A DNA stretch of 64,000 nucleotides, taken from NCBI RefSeq assembly GCF_017591435.1, contig NC_059301.1, positions 36,570,783 to 36,634,782 on the forward strand, in the 5' to 3' direction. A program made the translations under genes and the position numbers. The notes under the pieces are model-generated. The model was not told the DNA's origin. It did not search any database and worked only from the letters and a program-made list of their open reading frames with translations. The stretch is from Portunus trituberculatus (lineage: Eukaryota; Arthropoda; Malacostraca; Decapoda; Portunidae). Positions 45,420-54,551 of this stretch are shown here, in pieces (within the stretch, counting starts at the first letter, position 1; every line of letters begins with the position of its first letter).

Positions 45420-46440
45420 CTTTCGGCAACTAATGGGGCCCGCAGATGGCAGCTGTGTTGCCCCGCGCTACGGCAAGGCTGATGCGTTGCCGCAGCCGAC
45501 CTGTCTCTCGAGGCTCCCCGCTGCGTTGGGTGATTCTTCTACCAATATCATCCAGTAAGTCATTGAAGTCTGGCCCGAGCACACCGCTAGTCTCCACAGC
45601 AAGCGGTGAGAAATCATACCTCCGGGCCAGATCCTCGTAGCGATGGCGCATGCGATGTTCGGCGGCGCGAGCCGCTGCCCCAACAGCCAAGGCACAGTCA
45701 TTAATGTGGGTGCTGCAGGTGTTTACGCAGGTGGCATCCCACATCAACATCTTGCCTCGTCTGAAGGGAAAGACTGTAATGCCGTCTGGGCGGCGTCCGT
45801 CCCCACGATCCAGGCCTTGGGGTTCAAGGGTGGCCACTATCCCAGCGGCAGCCAGGGCGCGGTACACCACGTCGTTGAGAGCAGCGTGGCGTGGCAGTTG
45901 TCCGGGATTCCTCTGGTAGGACAAACTGTGGTGGCCTAGGGCGTCTGTTAAGGCTCCACAGCGGCAGCGGTGAGGCTGTTAAACCCGCAGGCCCAGCCTC
46001 AATGCAACATTTATTCGTACAGCATCATCGGGGAGGAGGAGGCCGAGACTCTCTACGGGGATAGCAGAGAGCCAGGCTCCGCTGTGCGGTGCTGTGGCAG
46101 CGAGGAGCCGAGCGCGGTCGACCTGGTTGGCATGGCTGAGGAGGTCATCAAGGCGGTGTTGCGAGGCTGCATCGTCAAGGGTCCTTTGCCGAAGCCCCAG
46201 CTCTGCGTTCAGGTCTGGGCACTGGGTGTTACGAAAAATCGCTACAGCAGAGTCCAAGCGATCCAGTCTGTCGCCGTTGGGGCGGCGGTTGATGGTACAG
46301 ACCAGGTCCCTGGAGGCCTCTAATGAAGCGATGTGAGCTGACAATGCTACATCTATCAACCGTCTCACACCCAAGCCCCCGTAACGGAGTGGCAAGGAGG
46401 CTTGTGTCCAAGAAGAATCGCTGTCAAGCTGGACGTTGCA
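45420..46440 (-). mobile_element. LINE G fragment, restriction-like-endonuclease type C-terminus
   Basis: Two minus-strand frames (46395-45979 and 45924-45430) form one protein end: PLRYGGLGVRRLIDVALSAH, LLAATAPHSGAWLSAIPVES, a finger CRCGALTDALGHHSLS across the frame break, then GRRPDGITVFPFRRGKMLMW and DATCVN. RPDG...WDAT resembles the PD-(D/E)xK core of the C-terminal endonuclease in R2-like LINEs. No RT motif is present. It lies within the Gypsy2 LTR. The exact ends are unclear. Confidence 0.65.
45430..45924 (-). pseudogene. LINE G putative endonuclease domain
   Basis: Of 164 codons, the segment RPDGITVFPF then MLMWDATCVNTC gives a PD..D pattern with Thr where many PD-(D/E)xK enzymes have Lys. 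RQRISLAVARGNTAAI ends it, as in related marine invertebrate retroelements I recall. Family membership is inferred and the reading is fairly intact in this segment. Confidence 0.6.
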
Positions 46441-46688
46441 GCACTGAGTATGTGTATGTATATGTGTGTGCGAGCGTGTTGTGTGAGGTGAGAGCGCGGG
46501 ATGTATCCATGGTACAATAACTTTTTGATAGGTAAACGCACGAGAACATTATTGGAACCACCAGCTGACTCAGTGACGTCATCCGGTCGTGTAAACAACT
46601 CCATATCTTCGAGTGAGTGTACACGTGTGGCAGAATTTGATCTTGGATTGTGTTTCATGTGCCTTAATATTGATTTCTTATTGTTAGT

Positions 46689-47011
46689 ATGGGCAAAGCT
46701 AGACCTTGTGCAGTGTATGGATGCACGCCTGCCAAGTCTAGTAATTTTAAATATTATAAATTCCCCAAGAACAAGACCATCGCAAGACAGTGGCTCCAAA
46801 AATGCTATCGTGCTGACACAGTAAACATAAATAATGCCGTGATTTGTGAGCAACATTTTAGTTCCGCCCAAATTAAGTGCAATTTGAAATATGAGTTATT
46901 AGGTTTCCCAGTTCCAAGGAGTTGGAGGATCTAAAACTGAGGCAGTCCCTGATCAAAATCTGCCATTTCGTGGACACGATAATGGAAGTGGCCTTTCTGC
47001 AGAAAATACAG
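46689..47011 (+). pseudogene. THAP-domain exon of a P-type transposase
   Basis: MGKARPCAVYGCTPAKSSNF contains the first two Cys. FPKNKTIARQWLQKCYRAD includes the conserved Trp. VICEQHFSS holds the C..H ligands, and GFPVPRSW ends the domain. After one frameshift, LKTEAVPDQNLPF matches the usual THAP end (AVP). CAG followed by GTAAGG at about 47011 is a good splice donor. The domain binds element ends in P transposases. Homology downstream ends, so the rest is deleted. Confidence 0.85.
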
Positions 47012-47175
47012 GTAAGGAAACTTAGATTTACTGGCTAAATCTGATCAGTTTCAACACTCCAAATTAGAAATTGTATAATCTGCTTATGCCTAATGAACGA
47101 AATTAGTTCTACTAGTAGCCTAGACCTAGTCCATAATTTACAGGCTATGCCAGCCTTACAGGCTACTGACTGTAC

Positions 47176-47217
47176 CATGGTACAATAACTTTTGATGTCT
47201 CTCGTTATTGTACCATG
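47176..47217. repeat. 42-bp hairpin made of both P-like termini
   Basis: CATGGTACAATAAC (47176-47189) and GTTATTGTACCATG (47204-47217) are exact copies of the element termini, separated by only 14 bp and sitting inside the P-like element. No clear 8-bp duplication flanks it. Confidence 0.85.
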
Positions 47218-48478
47218 GGTTTACACTCAAGAATAAAGTACCTATATGAAGTGTGAATAGTTTAGGGCCGATGCAAGCTAAAGGAATGGATTGCCACGTT
47301 TAAATAGCGGTATACACTCACGGTCCATTCATATTACATGCATTTCAATGGCTTACGGTCCCCACTGAAATGCATTTAGTATGTGACAGCACCGTAAACA
47401 GAGCGTGACCGTCCCTGTATAGTGTGGATCGCCTTTCGACTCATACGTGCATTAGCCTTTAGCCTCTTGTAGTTTTACATGTAGAGAGAACAGTGAGGTG
47501 CTGAGGAAGACGACGAAGGTACATGAAGGCGAAGAGGATCAGAGGAAATCAATGTGCATTATGCAATTATGCATAATGTATATGGCTTGAAAAATCCACT
47601 AACAATGTTTTTGAGCCACATCTACTAGGCTATCTGACATGTCTTTATCGGTACAATATCTTGTCTATCGCTATGAAATATCATCGACATTCAATCACTA
47701 ATGTGTATCATATTTAATTTTCGACTGCATAACTAATGGATCATGAAAAGAAAAAAGTTTCATATTAATTATTCATGATTTATTGAGTAGCAGACTATAG
47801 CGATCAGAGCTGGCTAGGCGAGTGGATGACGTCACAGAAACAGCGTTTCAGAAGACTTACCAGTAGGGCTGTGAGTTCAAGACTCGTGTGTCTACCTGTC
47901 TCGTTATTGTACCATGGATGTATCTGCCTAGCCCGGGCGGCGAGGTGGATCCCCGCCAGCTACATAACACTACTGTTTCGCCTGTCTCCTCTGTACAGCA
48001 TGAATGAAGTGTGAATGAATATTTGTTAGGGTGGTTAGATGATTGCTCTAACCGATGCTACCCTTTGTAGTGTGAAAGGTGCCGTGTGAGCTGCGTGGTG
48101 AAGGAATGAATGTTGCGTGAGAGTTGGTGAGTGTGTGTGGCGTGCAGCAGGACAAGAAGAGTTTTTGTCGCCGTAGGCAGTGAGAGGAGTTGGAGCCTGG
48201 CTGCACTTAAGGAAGGACGTTCGCTCGCTTGCTGTATCTGTGTGTTTTCTTTGTGGCCAATGAACCAGAAAAAAAAAGGTGCCTGTCTTTCCTGTTCTGA
48301 GTGAGCACCTGAATCTTAATGCTAAGTCCAACGTCCACGATATCCTGGTTGCGGCCCACGAGACCTGGCAGAAGTGGAAGGTGGGTTGTTGTGCAGACAG
48401 TTACAAAGTGTAAGTTACTTGCACCCCGTGGTAAGGACAACTACGGTACTACTGGTGTCGGGAGTAGCATAACAATAC

Positions 48479-48744
48479 TTTTGGAAAGTCAGTGCTTCTC
48501 CTGGTGTATGCTGTGTGCTGTGTGCTGCACCAAAGGGACACACTCTGCGTCATCATATCATGGAATGTCCTCTCATTGCTAAATTTAGGCCGCAAGGTCA
48601 ACAAGACTTGTATAGCCTTATTGACCATCTAGACTCAGCCACGCTCAGTGATATACTCAAGGAATATCGTAAATTTGCTCCCAGAGTAGGATCTTTATGG
48701 AATAAGGTGTGCAATATCTGTATTTATTTACTTATATTTCTTCA

Positions 48745-48819
<75 letters not shown>

Positions 48820-48951
48820 TATATACATACATGATTTTATTTTTTGATACTCTACTTTCATGTCTTTGTCCAGGGGGTGGGTGGCAAAGTCCATCCTTCT
48901 TTGTTGTATTTCATTATTAATGCAACAATAAATGTATCAATCATTCAATCA
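48479..48951 (+). pseudogene. LINE C1 3' end after Gypsy2
   Basis: Encodes the finger CCTKGHTLR-like block (CCAPKGHTLRHHIMECPLIA, 48521-48580 with frameshift), aligning with copy C5 at 52695-52775. An (AT)n array replaces part of the 3' UTR (48747-48820). The end is CAACAATAAATGTATCAATC, near the tail. Confidence 0.75.
48747..48820. repeat. (AT)n microsatellite
   Basis: Sits in the LINE C1 3' UTR. The corresponding point in copy C5 (about 52940) has only TGTATGCTATC, so the array expanded after insertion. Confidence 0.9.
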
Positions 48952-49154
48952 AGAGGATGACTAAGACTCAGAAAGGAACGGCAGAAGATCACTTCCTTGC
49001 CGGAAGCCATACTGGCGATCAGATAGAAGATTGTGAAGTGACAGATGTTTAAGAATTTTCCTATTGAGGATAGGTTCAAAAACTTTAGACAAGCAAGATA
49101 TTAAAGCTCTAGGACGGCAGTTTGACGGATTAAAACGGGTCATTAGAGATTCTG
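48952..49154 (-). mobile_element. LINE E1/E3, 5' part
   Basis: Minus-strand frame with FNPSNCRPRALISCLSKVFE and LLSDRQYGFRQGSDLL, a LINE E RT block that continues from E1 (28738-30008). It ends at 49154, where LINE C sequence (ATGGGACTTGTAATTAAT) resumes. The element is 5' truncated within RT. Confidence 0.8.
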
Positions 49155-50153
49155 CAATGGGACTTGTAATTAATTAATGTAAAACCAAATTTCAATCTCT
49201 CTCCCGCCCACTATAAATAATGTTCCCATCCCTGGAGTTCATACACACAAGTACCTGGGTGTTCAGCTGAGCTCCGATGTAGGTGCGCTGGCAGGATCTC
49301 TAATAACTCACAGATGCTGTGTTTTTACTGATCGTACAACCATCGTTGTAGGATCGAAGGAAGGCAGTATTTCCTCTGACAATTTATTTCAGTAGCTTGG
49401 CCGTAAGAATTCTTTGGGCAAAGTTTTTCCAGTTAGTTCTTATAAGTAACATTATTCACTGGTATAAAATACTTTCATTACATTACATTAGTTATAAACT
49501 ACACATACAATCAATTTGGCACTATGACGTGTGGTTTATACTACAAAAAATAAGATGCTTACTTTATCATCTCCCTGCACACGTCTGAATCTCGCGAGTG
49601 AAGACTCGTGAGGCTATAGGGTCGGAAAACGCCCAAATAAAATCGCATCGAGGTGAGGCTTTATATGGCATTAAATACTGATACTTAAGTAAGTTACAAT
49701 TGCTTTTCATGCACATAGAAAAATATAAACACTTCTTATGATAATAGAGGACTAACTACAATATAACATATGTAAACCCTTGCGTACAGTAACATTCAAG
49801 AAGTCACTCCAAGCCATACACTATGTTCGAGACCTTTGCCTGCCACGGCTAACACTATTTCGGCTGCTAGCAAAAATGGGCTTGGGGACTGGCACTCCAG
49901 TCCTAAGAATATTCTCTATATATGTGGTATGATCCGTCATTGACTACTCATCGTACTTTTCAATATAGTTTAATGCCACCCAGCTCCATCCCCAGGAGCT
50001 TGGTCAGAATGAAGCCATGAGGATAATTTTGGGATGTCCCAGGACTGCACGGATTGAGGTCCTCAGTGCTGAATTGCACCTGCCAAATATTATATGTAGG
50101 ATACAGGAAATTACTTGTCGTACTGTTGGTCGGATGCTTTAAACGGGCACCGA
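49155..50153 (+). mobile_element. LINE C copy C3/C4, right part, with a 518-bp unidentified insertion
   Basis: Pieces 49155-49277 and 49796-50153 align with successive C1 RT positions (about 33085-33182 and 37031 onwards). The interval 49278-49795 matches nothing else here and separates GTTCAGCTGAGCTC from AAGAAGTCACTCC. It is AT-rich and non-coding. I found no inverted ends. Confidence 0.7.
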
Positions 50154-50934
50154 CTCTCATTCTCGAAGGTGTCAAAGGTAGATTATTAGGATGGATCAGG
50201 GACTATCTGTACAATGGTTTCAAGATACAGTCTCCTCCAAGGAAATCTTTGAGCTTGGAACATCACAGGGTGGAGTGCTTAGTGCAATGCTTTTCAATGT
50301 TTTAATGGACAAAATTGCACGTTGTCCTTCCCGAAGAGCACTCAGATCTTCATCTATGCTGATGACATACTCCTCTAATGCCCCACACCCAGCATTCTCA
50401 AGTTAGTTATGTCACAACTAGCTGCATTGTGTGTTCAAATGGGAGTTACAATTAATGAATGCAAAACCAAATTTCAAGCCAAAGGGAAGGTCTCACAACC
50501 GCTCACTGTAAATAAGGTTCCCATCATCAGAGTTCATACACACAAGTACCTGGGTGTTCAACTGGGCTTCAGGAAGTCACTCCAAGCCGTACACTATGTT
50601 TGAGACCTGTCTGCCATGGCTAACGCCACTTCAGTTGCTATTAAATAGGGACCTGGGGGCTGGCATTCTAGTTCTAAGGATGTTCTCTATATCTGTCATA
50701 CAGTCCCTCATTGATTACGAAGCCCCTATTTTAATACAGTTTAGTGCCACCCAGCTCCATCCCCTAGAGCTTGTTCAGAATGAAGTCATGAGGATAATTT
50801 TGGGATGCCCCAGGCCTGCATGGATTGAGGTTTTCAGAGCTGAACTGCACCTACCAAACATTATGTATAGGATACAGGAAATTACTTGTCATATTGTTGG
50901 TCGGATGCTATGCACAGGCTCCAACTCTCTAAAG

Positions 50935-51165
50935 CAGGGGTTCTCAATCTGGGGTTTGTGAACCCCCAGGAATTCACAAGAAGATTTCCAGGGGTACTTA
51001 GATGGCTGATTTAATGATACAACCTTTGCAGAATAATTTTGCCTGTTGAGTTAGTGTCAGTCAGTAAATTAACATTCTGTTCGATGTCAAATAACTTGCT
51101 GTTCAAGTACTAGATGGTCTTATAACTCAGAGGATTCTTAACGAGAAGAAGGCTGAGAACCCCTG
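50935..51165. mobile_element. hAT-like MITE, 231 bp
   Basis: Ends CAGGGGTTCTCA and TGAGAACCCCTG are perfect 12-bp inverted repeats. The flanks CTCTAAAG (50927-50934) and GTCTTAAG (51166-51173) match at 6 of 8 bases, as an eroded 8-bp target duplication. Copy C1 near 37380 shows the empty site. CAGGGGTTCTCA is a typical hAT terminus. Confidence 0.9.
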
Positions 51166-51519
51166 GTCTTAAGGGATCACTGACCCAATTTCATACCTCA
51201 GGAAGATCTTGGGAGTATTGACGAGTGTAGATGTAGCGGAAGCCTGTATTAATGTTGTTATGTCACCGCTCCAACCCGCCTGCAATCCTCACCGTGTCGG
51301 TGTTGATATTCACTCACTGCATCAGCCCACGAGGTACTGGTTCCCTCATGTGCTGCAAGACGTGTTAATGACCAAATTGACCAAGTACCCCCACGTCAGG
51401 GCTTTCATGTTTATTGTGATGCGTTAGTCAATGGCAGCAGGTCCAGATGTGGGCTATTCATCCGCGACTGCCAATCGCTACACTGACAATGAGGTTTCTA
51501 GGCGGCTCCCAGCACACAT

Positions 51520-52201
51520 TATAGGCAGGATATCAACATGTTAGGAGCAGTTCAGAGAAGAGCAACTAGGATGATACCAGCATTAAAGTGCCTGGAGTAT
51601 AGAGATAGATTAAAGGAATTAAACATGTTTTCATTTGAGAGGAGATGTATAAGAGGGGATATGATAGAGTTATTTAAAATGTTCTCAGATACAAACTACA
51701 TAGATGTGAGATCTTTCTTTACCTTAGAGGAGGGAAGTAGGACTAGAAATCATGGCAGGAATATTAGAAAGCAAGGCTGCAGGTTAGATATAAGAAAATA
51801 TTTCTGTAGTCATAGGGTGGTAGACTTCTGGAATGCATTGCCAGAGAGGGTTGTAAATAGCACTAGTTTGACAATGTTTAAAAACAGATTAGATAAGCAC
51901 TTAAATTTATTAGATTTATAATTATGTATAGCGCTGCATGATAGTTTTTATAAGAAATTTACTATAGTTAAACAAGACATGATCCCCATGTATGGGGATC
52001 ACAGATTGTAGAGGAATTCGCTGCAAGACTTAGCCCTGTTAATGGGCCAAATATTTGGAATTAGTATATAATGTATTGTGTACTTGTAAGTGTATCTTTA
52101 AGTACTGATGACGAGGTCGCTGTGCGACTGATACAGGATAACCTAGTTGGGCCCTGGTGGCCCTTTGTTATCCTATTATTTATGTTATGTTATGTTACGT
52201 T
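51520..52201 (+). mobile_element. CR1/Rex1-like LINE 3' fragment
   Basis: The frame 51538-51921 encodes MLGAVQRRATRMIPALK, YRDRLKELNMFSFERRCIRG and RVVDFWNALPERVVNSTSL, the CR1 C-terminus. A 9-bp hairpin GATCCCCATGTATGGGGATC (51981-52000) lies in the 3' UTR, and the tail is TTATGTTATGTTA. It is inserted in C5, which lacks about 50 bp at the site. Confidence 0.85.
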
Positions 52202-53070
52202 ATTGTGGCGCCTCTCCATAAGGATTTTTTTTTTTTTTTTTTTTTTTTGACAGTCAAGCTGTACTGTATGCTCTCCAATCTACCTCCCCTATGGACTGTG
52301 ATCTAGTCAATAAAATGTCGTGATCTCATCCACGCCCTAAAAGGTGCTGGCTCCACGGTCCATTTCACCTGGATACCCTCTCATGTGGGTATCCTGCTTA
52401 ATGAAAAAGCAGACCACCTTACTCAATGTACCCTTCAAGACGATACAGTGAACCCTAGCACTGAGTACACTCGGGGTTATGTTAAGAGCAGCATTAAGGA
52501 CTTTGTACATAGCATTAATGATCAGTTGGAGCTTTGTTGCTATAGGGGCAGTGGCAGTAGCTTTCACTACGTACATGTCTCCCAGAGCTGTTTACACCTA
52601 TGGGAGACAGACTGCATCCAAGGAGAGGGTGGCAATGAGGCTTAGATTAGGCAATAAATACTTTTGGGAATTCAATGCTTCTCCTGGTGTGTGCTGTGTA
52701 CAGTGTGCTGTACCAAAGGGACACACTCTTCGTCATTATATCACGGAATATCCTCTCATTGCTAAATTTAGGGCTCAGGGTCAACATGACTTGCATACCC
52801 TCATTTACCATTTCTTAGACTCAGCCACTCTCAGGGATATACTCAAGGAATATCCTATGTTTGCTCCCAGACAGTAGGATATTTATGGAATAAGGTGTGC
52901 AATATCTGCATTTATTTATTTACTTATATTCTTGTAATGTATGCTATCTATTTTTATATTTTCAATACTCTATCCTTATGTCTTTGTCCAAGGGGTGGGT
53001 CGTAAAGTCCATCCTCCTCATTTATTATATTTAGTTATTAATGCAACAATAAATATATGAATTAATCAAT

Positions 53071-53254
53071 CAATCACATTTATTATAATACAATTTTTGA
53101 CAAATCTTGCGTTATAGACCTGAATTTTTTTTTTTTAAGTTTGCTAATCGAGTGTGCCTACCTACATTTAATGTTTTTTGAGTTCAAAGTAATTCTTTAA
53201 TATGAGAATGAAATTTCAGATACAAATTAATATAATTATCAAAATGTCAGGAAA

Positions 53255-53336
<82 letters not shown>

Positions 53337-53387
53337 TTGTTAATGTCCATGAATAAGAAAATATATTTTTTCTTTGGGCTATTAATC

Positions 53388-53464
<77 letters not shown>

Positions 53465-54380
53465 TTAGTATGTTGTCATTCATTAGGTATAATAGAATCC
53501 CAAAATTTGATAGGATGTATGAGTGTAAGCTACATGTAAGACTAACTAAAGATTATACCAGTTAAAAAAAAACAGCTAATATAGTATTCTTCTAAGATAA
53601 AAGAAAAAAATAAGGGTAGACACTGCCATATAACATCCTTTATCTATTGAAAGATGAGACCATTATAAACTACAACAGAGACAAGTTGCATGTCACTAGC
53701 TTCATAGTCATGATCCATTTTGTTCTCCTCTTGACTTTCATTGCTGGCATTTTGTTGTTCATAGTTTTCTTGTTCTTCGTGGCTGCGATGATCCTCTTCA
53801 AGAAACTGTCTCAGGTGTCCTCCAATTGGATGAATATTGAGGTAATAATTCAACGGATTGAAGAGGGAGTATTCCTGTGGGAGTGATGTTTTTCTTAAAG
53901 TAAATGGAAATGTGCTATAATAACTGCTAACAAAATTTTGGTGCTTATTGCAACGCTTGAATATAATGATTTGCTAAAGGGAAATAAACCTAAAGACAAT
54001 GGGGTGTTTGAACTAATCTATCACTTCATTTGCTACCGCTCGTATTCATTCTTTAAACTTACACCACACATTTCCATTGCTAGAATCATGACAGTTGCAA
54101 GTCGAAGAGTAGTCAAAGAGTTAAGATAAAGAAAGTTAGATATGCATTAATAATGCATAAAAAAACATGCGAGTAAGATTTCAGTTGCTATTAGTGCTTG
54201 CATGTTCCATCTGCAATACTTTCTAGACACAATAATGAGACATATATCAATGTTTGGCAAGACTGTAGAAAAAAAAAATAAAAACATCAAATATAACTGA
54301 AAGATCTCTAGTATTTTGAGCCAGAGAGAAAAGAAATATATTGCCTTTACATTGGTTGTTAGCTTGGCCTATTTTATTAA
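53071..54380. other. AT-rich stretch with two (AT)n arrays
   Basis: (AT)n at 53256-53333 and 53392-53461. Between 53644 and 53890 each strand has an open frame of about 70-80 codons. The minus one contains HPIGGHLRQFLEEDHRSHEE and the plus one a hydrophobic run. Neither is recognised, and only one could be real. Confidence 0.5.
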
Positions 54381-54551
54381 TTAATTAATTTATTATATAT
54401 GTTTTTTAACCCAAGAGGGAGATTTGCCAAGGGCAACAAAAAGTTAGTAAAAAAAAAAAGGCCTGCTGGAACTGTTTCTTCCCTAAAAGATTTGAAAGGA
54501 ATTAGCCAAACGATAGGGACAAATGTCTAGAAACCTCCCTCTTAAAAGAAC

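Larger units (their letters stand above)
46508..47916 (+). mobile_element. P-like DNA transposon with THAP ORF
   Basis: Terminal inverted repeats CATGGTACAATAAC and GTTATTGTACCATG (14 bp, perfect). Flanks are GATGTATC at 46500-46507 and 47917-47924 (8-bp target duplication). Subterminal inverted repeats GTGACGTCATCC (46573-46584) and GGATGACGTCAC (47824-47835) lie 65 and 81 bp from the ends. A THAP-domain ORF follows at 46689. CATG ends, 8-bp duplication, subterminal repeats and THAP are together diagnostic of the P superfamily. At 1409 bp it lacks the catalytic part. Confidence 0.9.
38436..48474 (+). mobile_element. Ty3/Gypsy LTR retrotransposon 2 with LTRs, nested insertions
   Basis: Flanked by ATAC at 38432-38435 and 48475-48478. 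5' LTR 38436-39054, gag, protease, RT, RNase H, integrase, polypurine tract, 3' LTR 45007-48474. It carries a Harbinger-like MITE (42339-42971) and, in the 3' LTR, a SINE, LINE G and a P-like element. Frameshifts and an integrase deletion make it inactive. The empty site matches LINE C copy C5 at about 52655. Confidence 0.92.
45007..48474 (+). repeat. Gypsy2 3' LTR, expanded by three nested insertions
   Basis: LTR pieces are at 45007-45030, about 46447-46507 and 47917-48474. They match the 5' LTR in order: TGTGACGAAATG, GTGTGCGAGCGTGTT, GATGTATCTGCC, and the AGTAGCATAACA end. Removing the SINE, LINE G and P-like insertions leaves roughly 650 bp. Confidence 0.85.
30009..48951 (+). mobile_element. 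LINE C1, I-clade-like, split by LINE D and Gypsy2
   Basis: A near full-length LINE: ORF1 (30064-31098), endonuclease (31088-32000), RT (32140-33178 and 37031-37700), RNase H (37750-38190) and a CCHC end (48479-48670), then a tail ending ATCATTCAATCA. Insertions are LINE D (33183-37016) and Gypsy2 (38436-48474). A 14-bp target duplication with two mismatches surrounds the whole. RNase H after RT suggests the I group. Confidence 0.85.
50154..53070 (+). mobile_element. LINE C copy C5, with a hAT MITE and a CR1 fragment inside
   Basis: RT reads GWIRDYLYN, LGTSQGGVLSAMLFNVLMDK, then IYADDILL near 50350 in another frame. RNase H ends FTWIPSHVGILLNEKAD (about 52370). The C-terminal finger is CVQCAVPKGHTLRHYI (52695-52745). 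The 3' tail is AATCAATCAATC. It starts at a point that repeats part of C4, so it is a separate copy or a duplication. Confidence 0.8.

Noticed and set aside
46689..46934. Host THAP-domain gene
   Set aside because: It lies between P-type terminal and subterminal repeats within an 8-bp duplication, so it is a transposase exon.
53644..53853. Host exon on the minus strand
   Set aside because: Acidic Glu/Asn-rich 69-codon frame, but the opposite strand is equally open and no splice or family support is visible. Left as unassigned.
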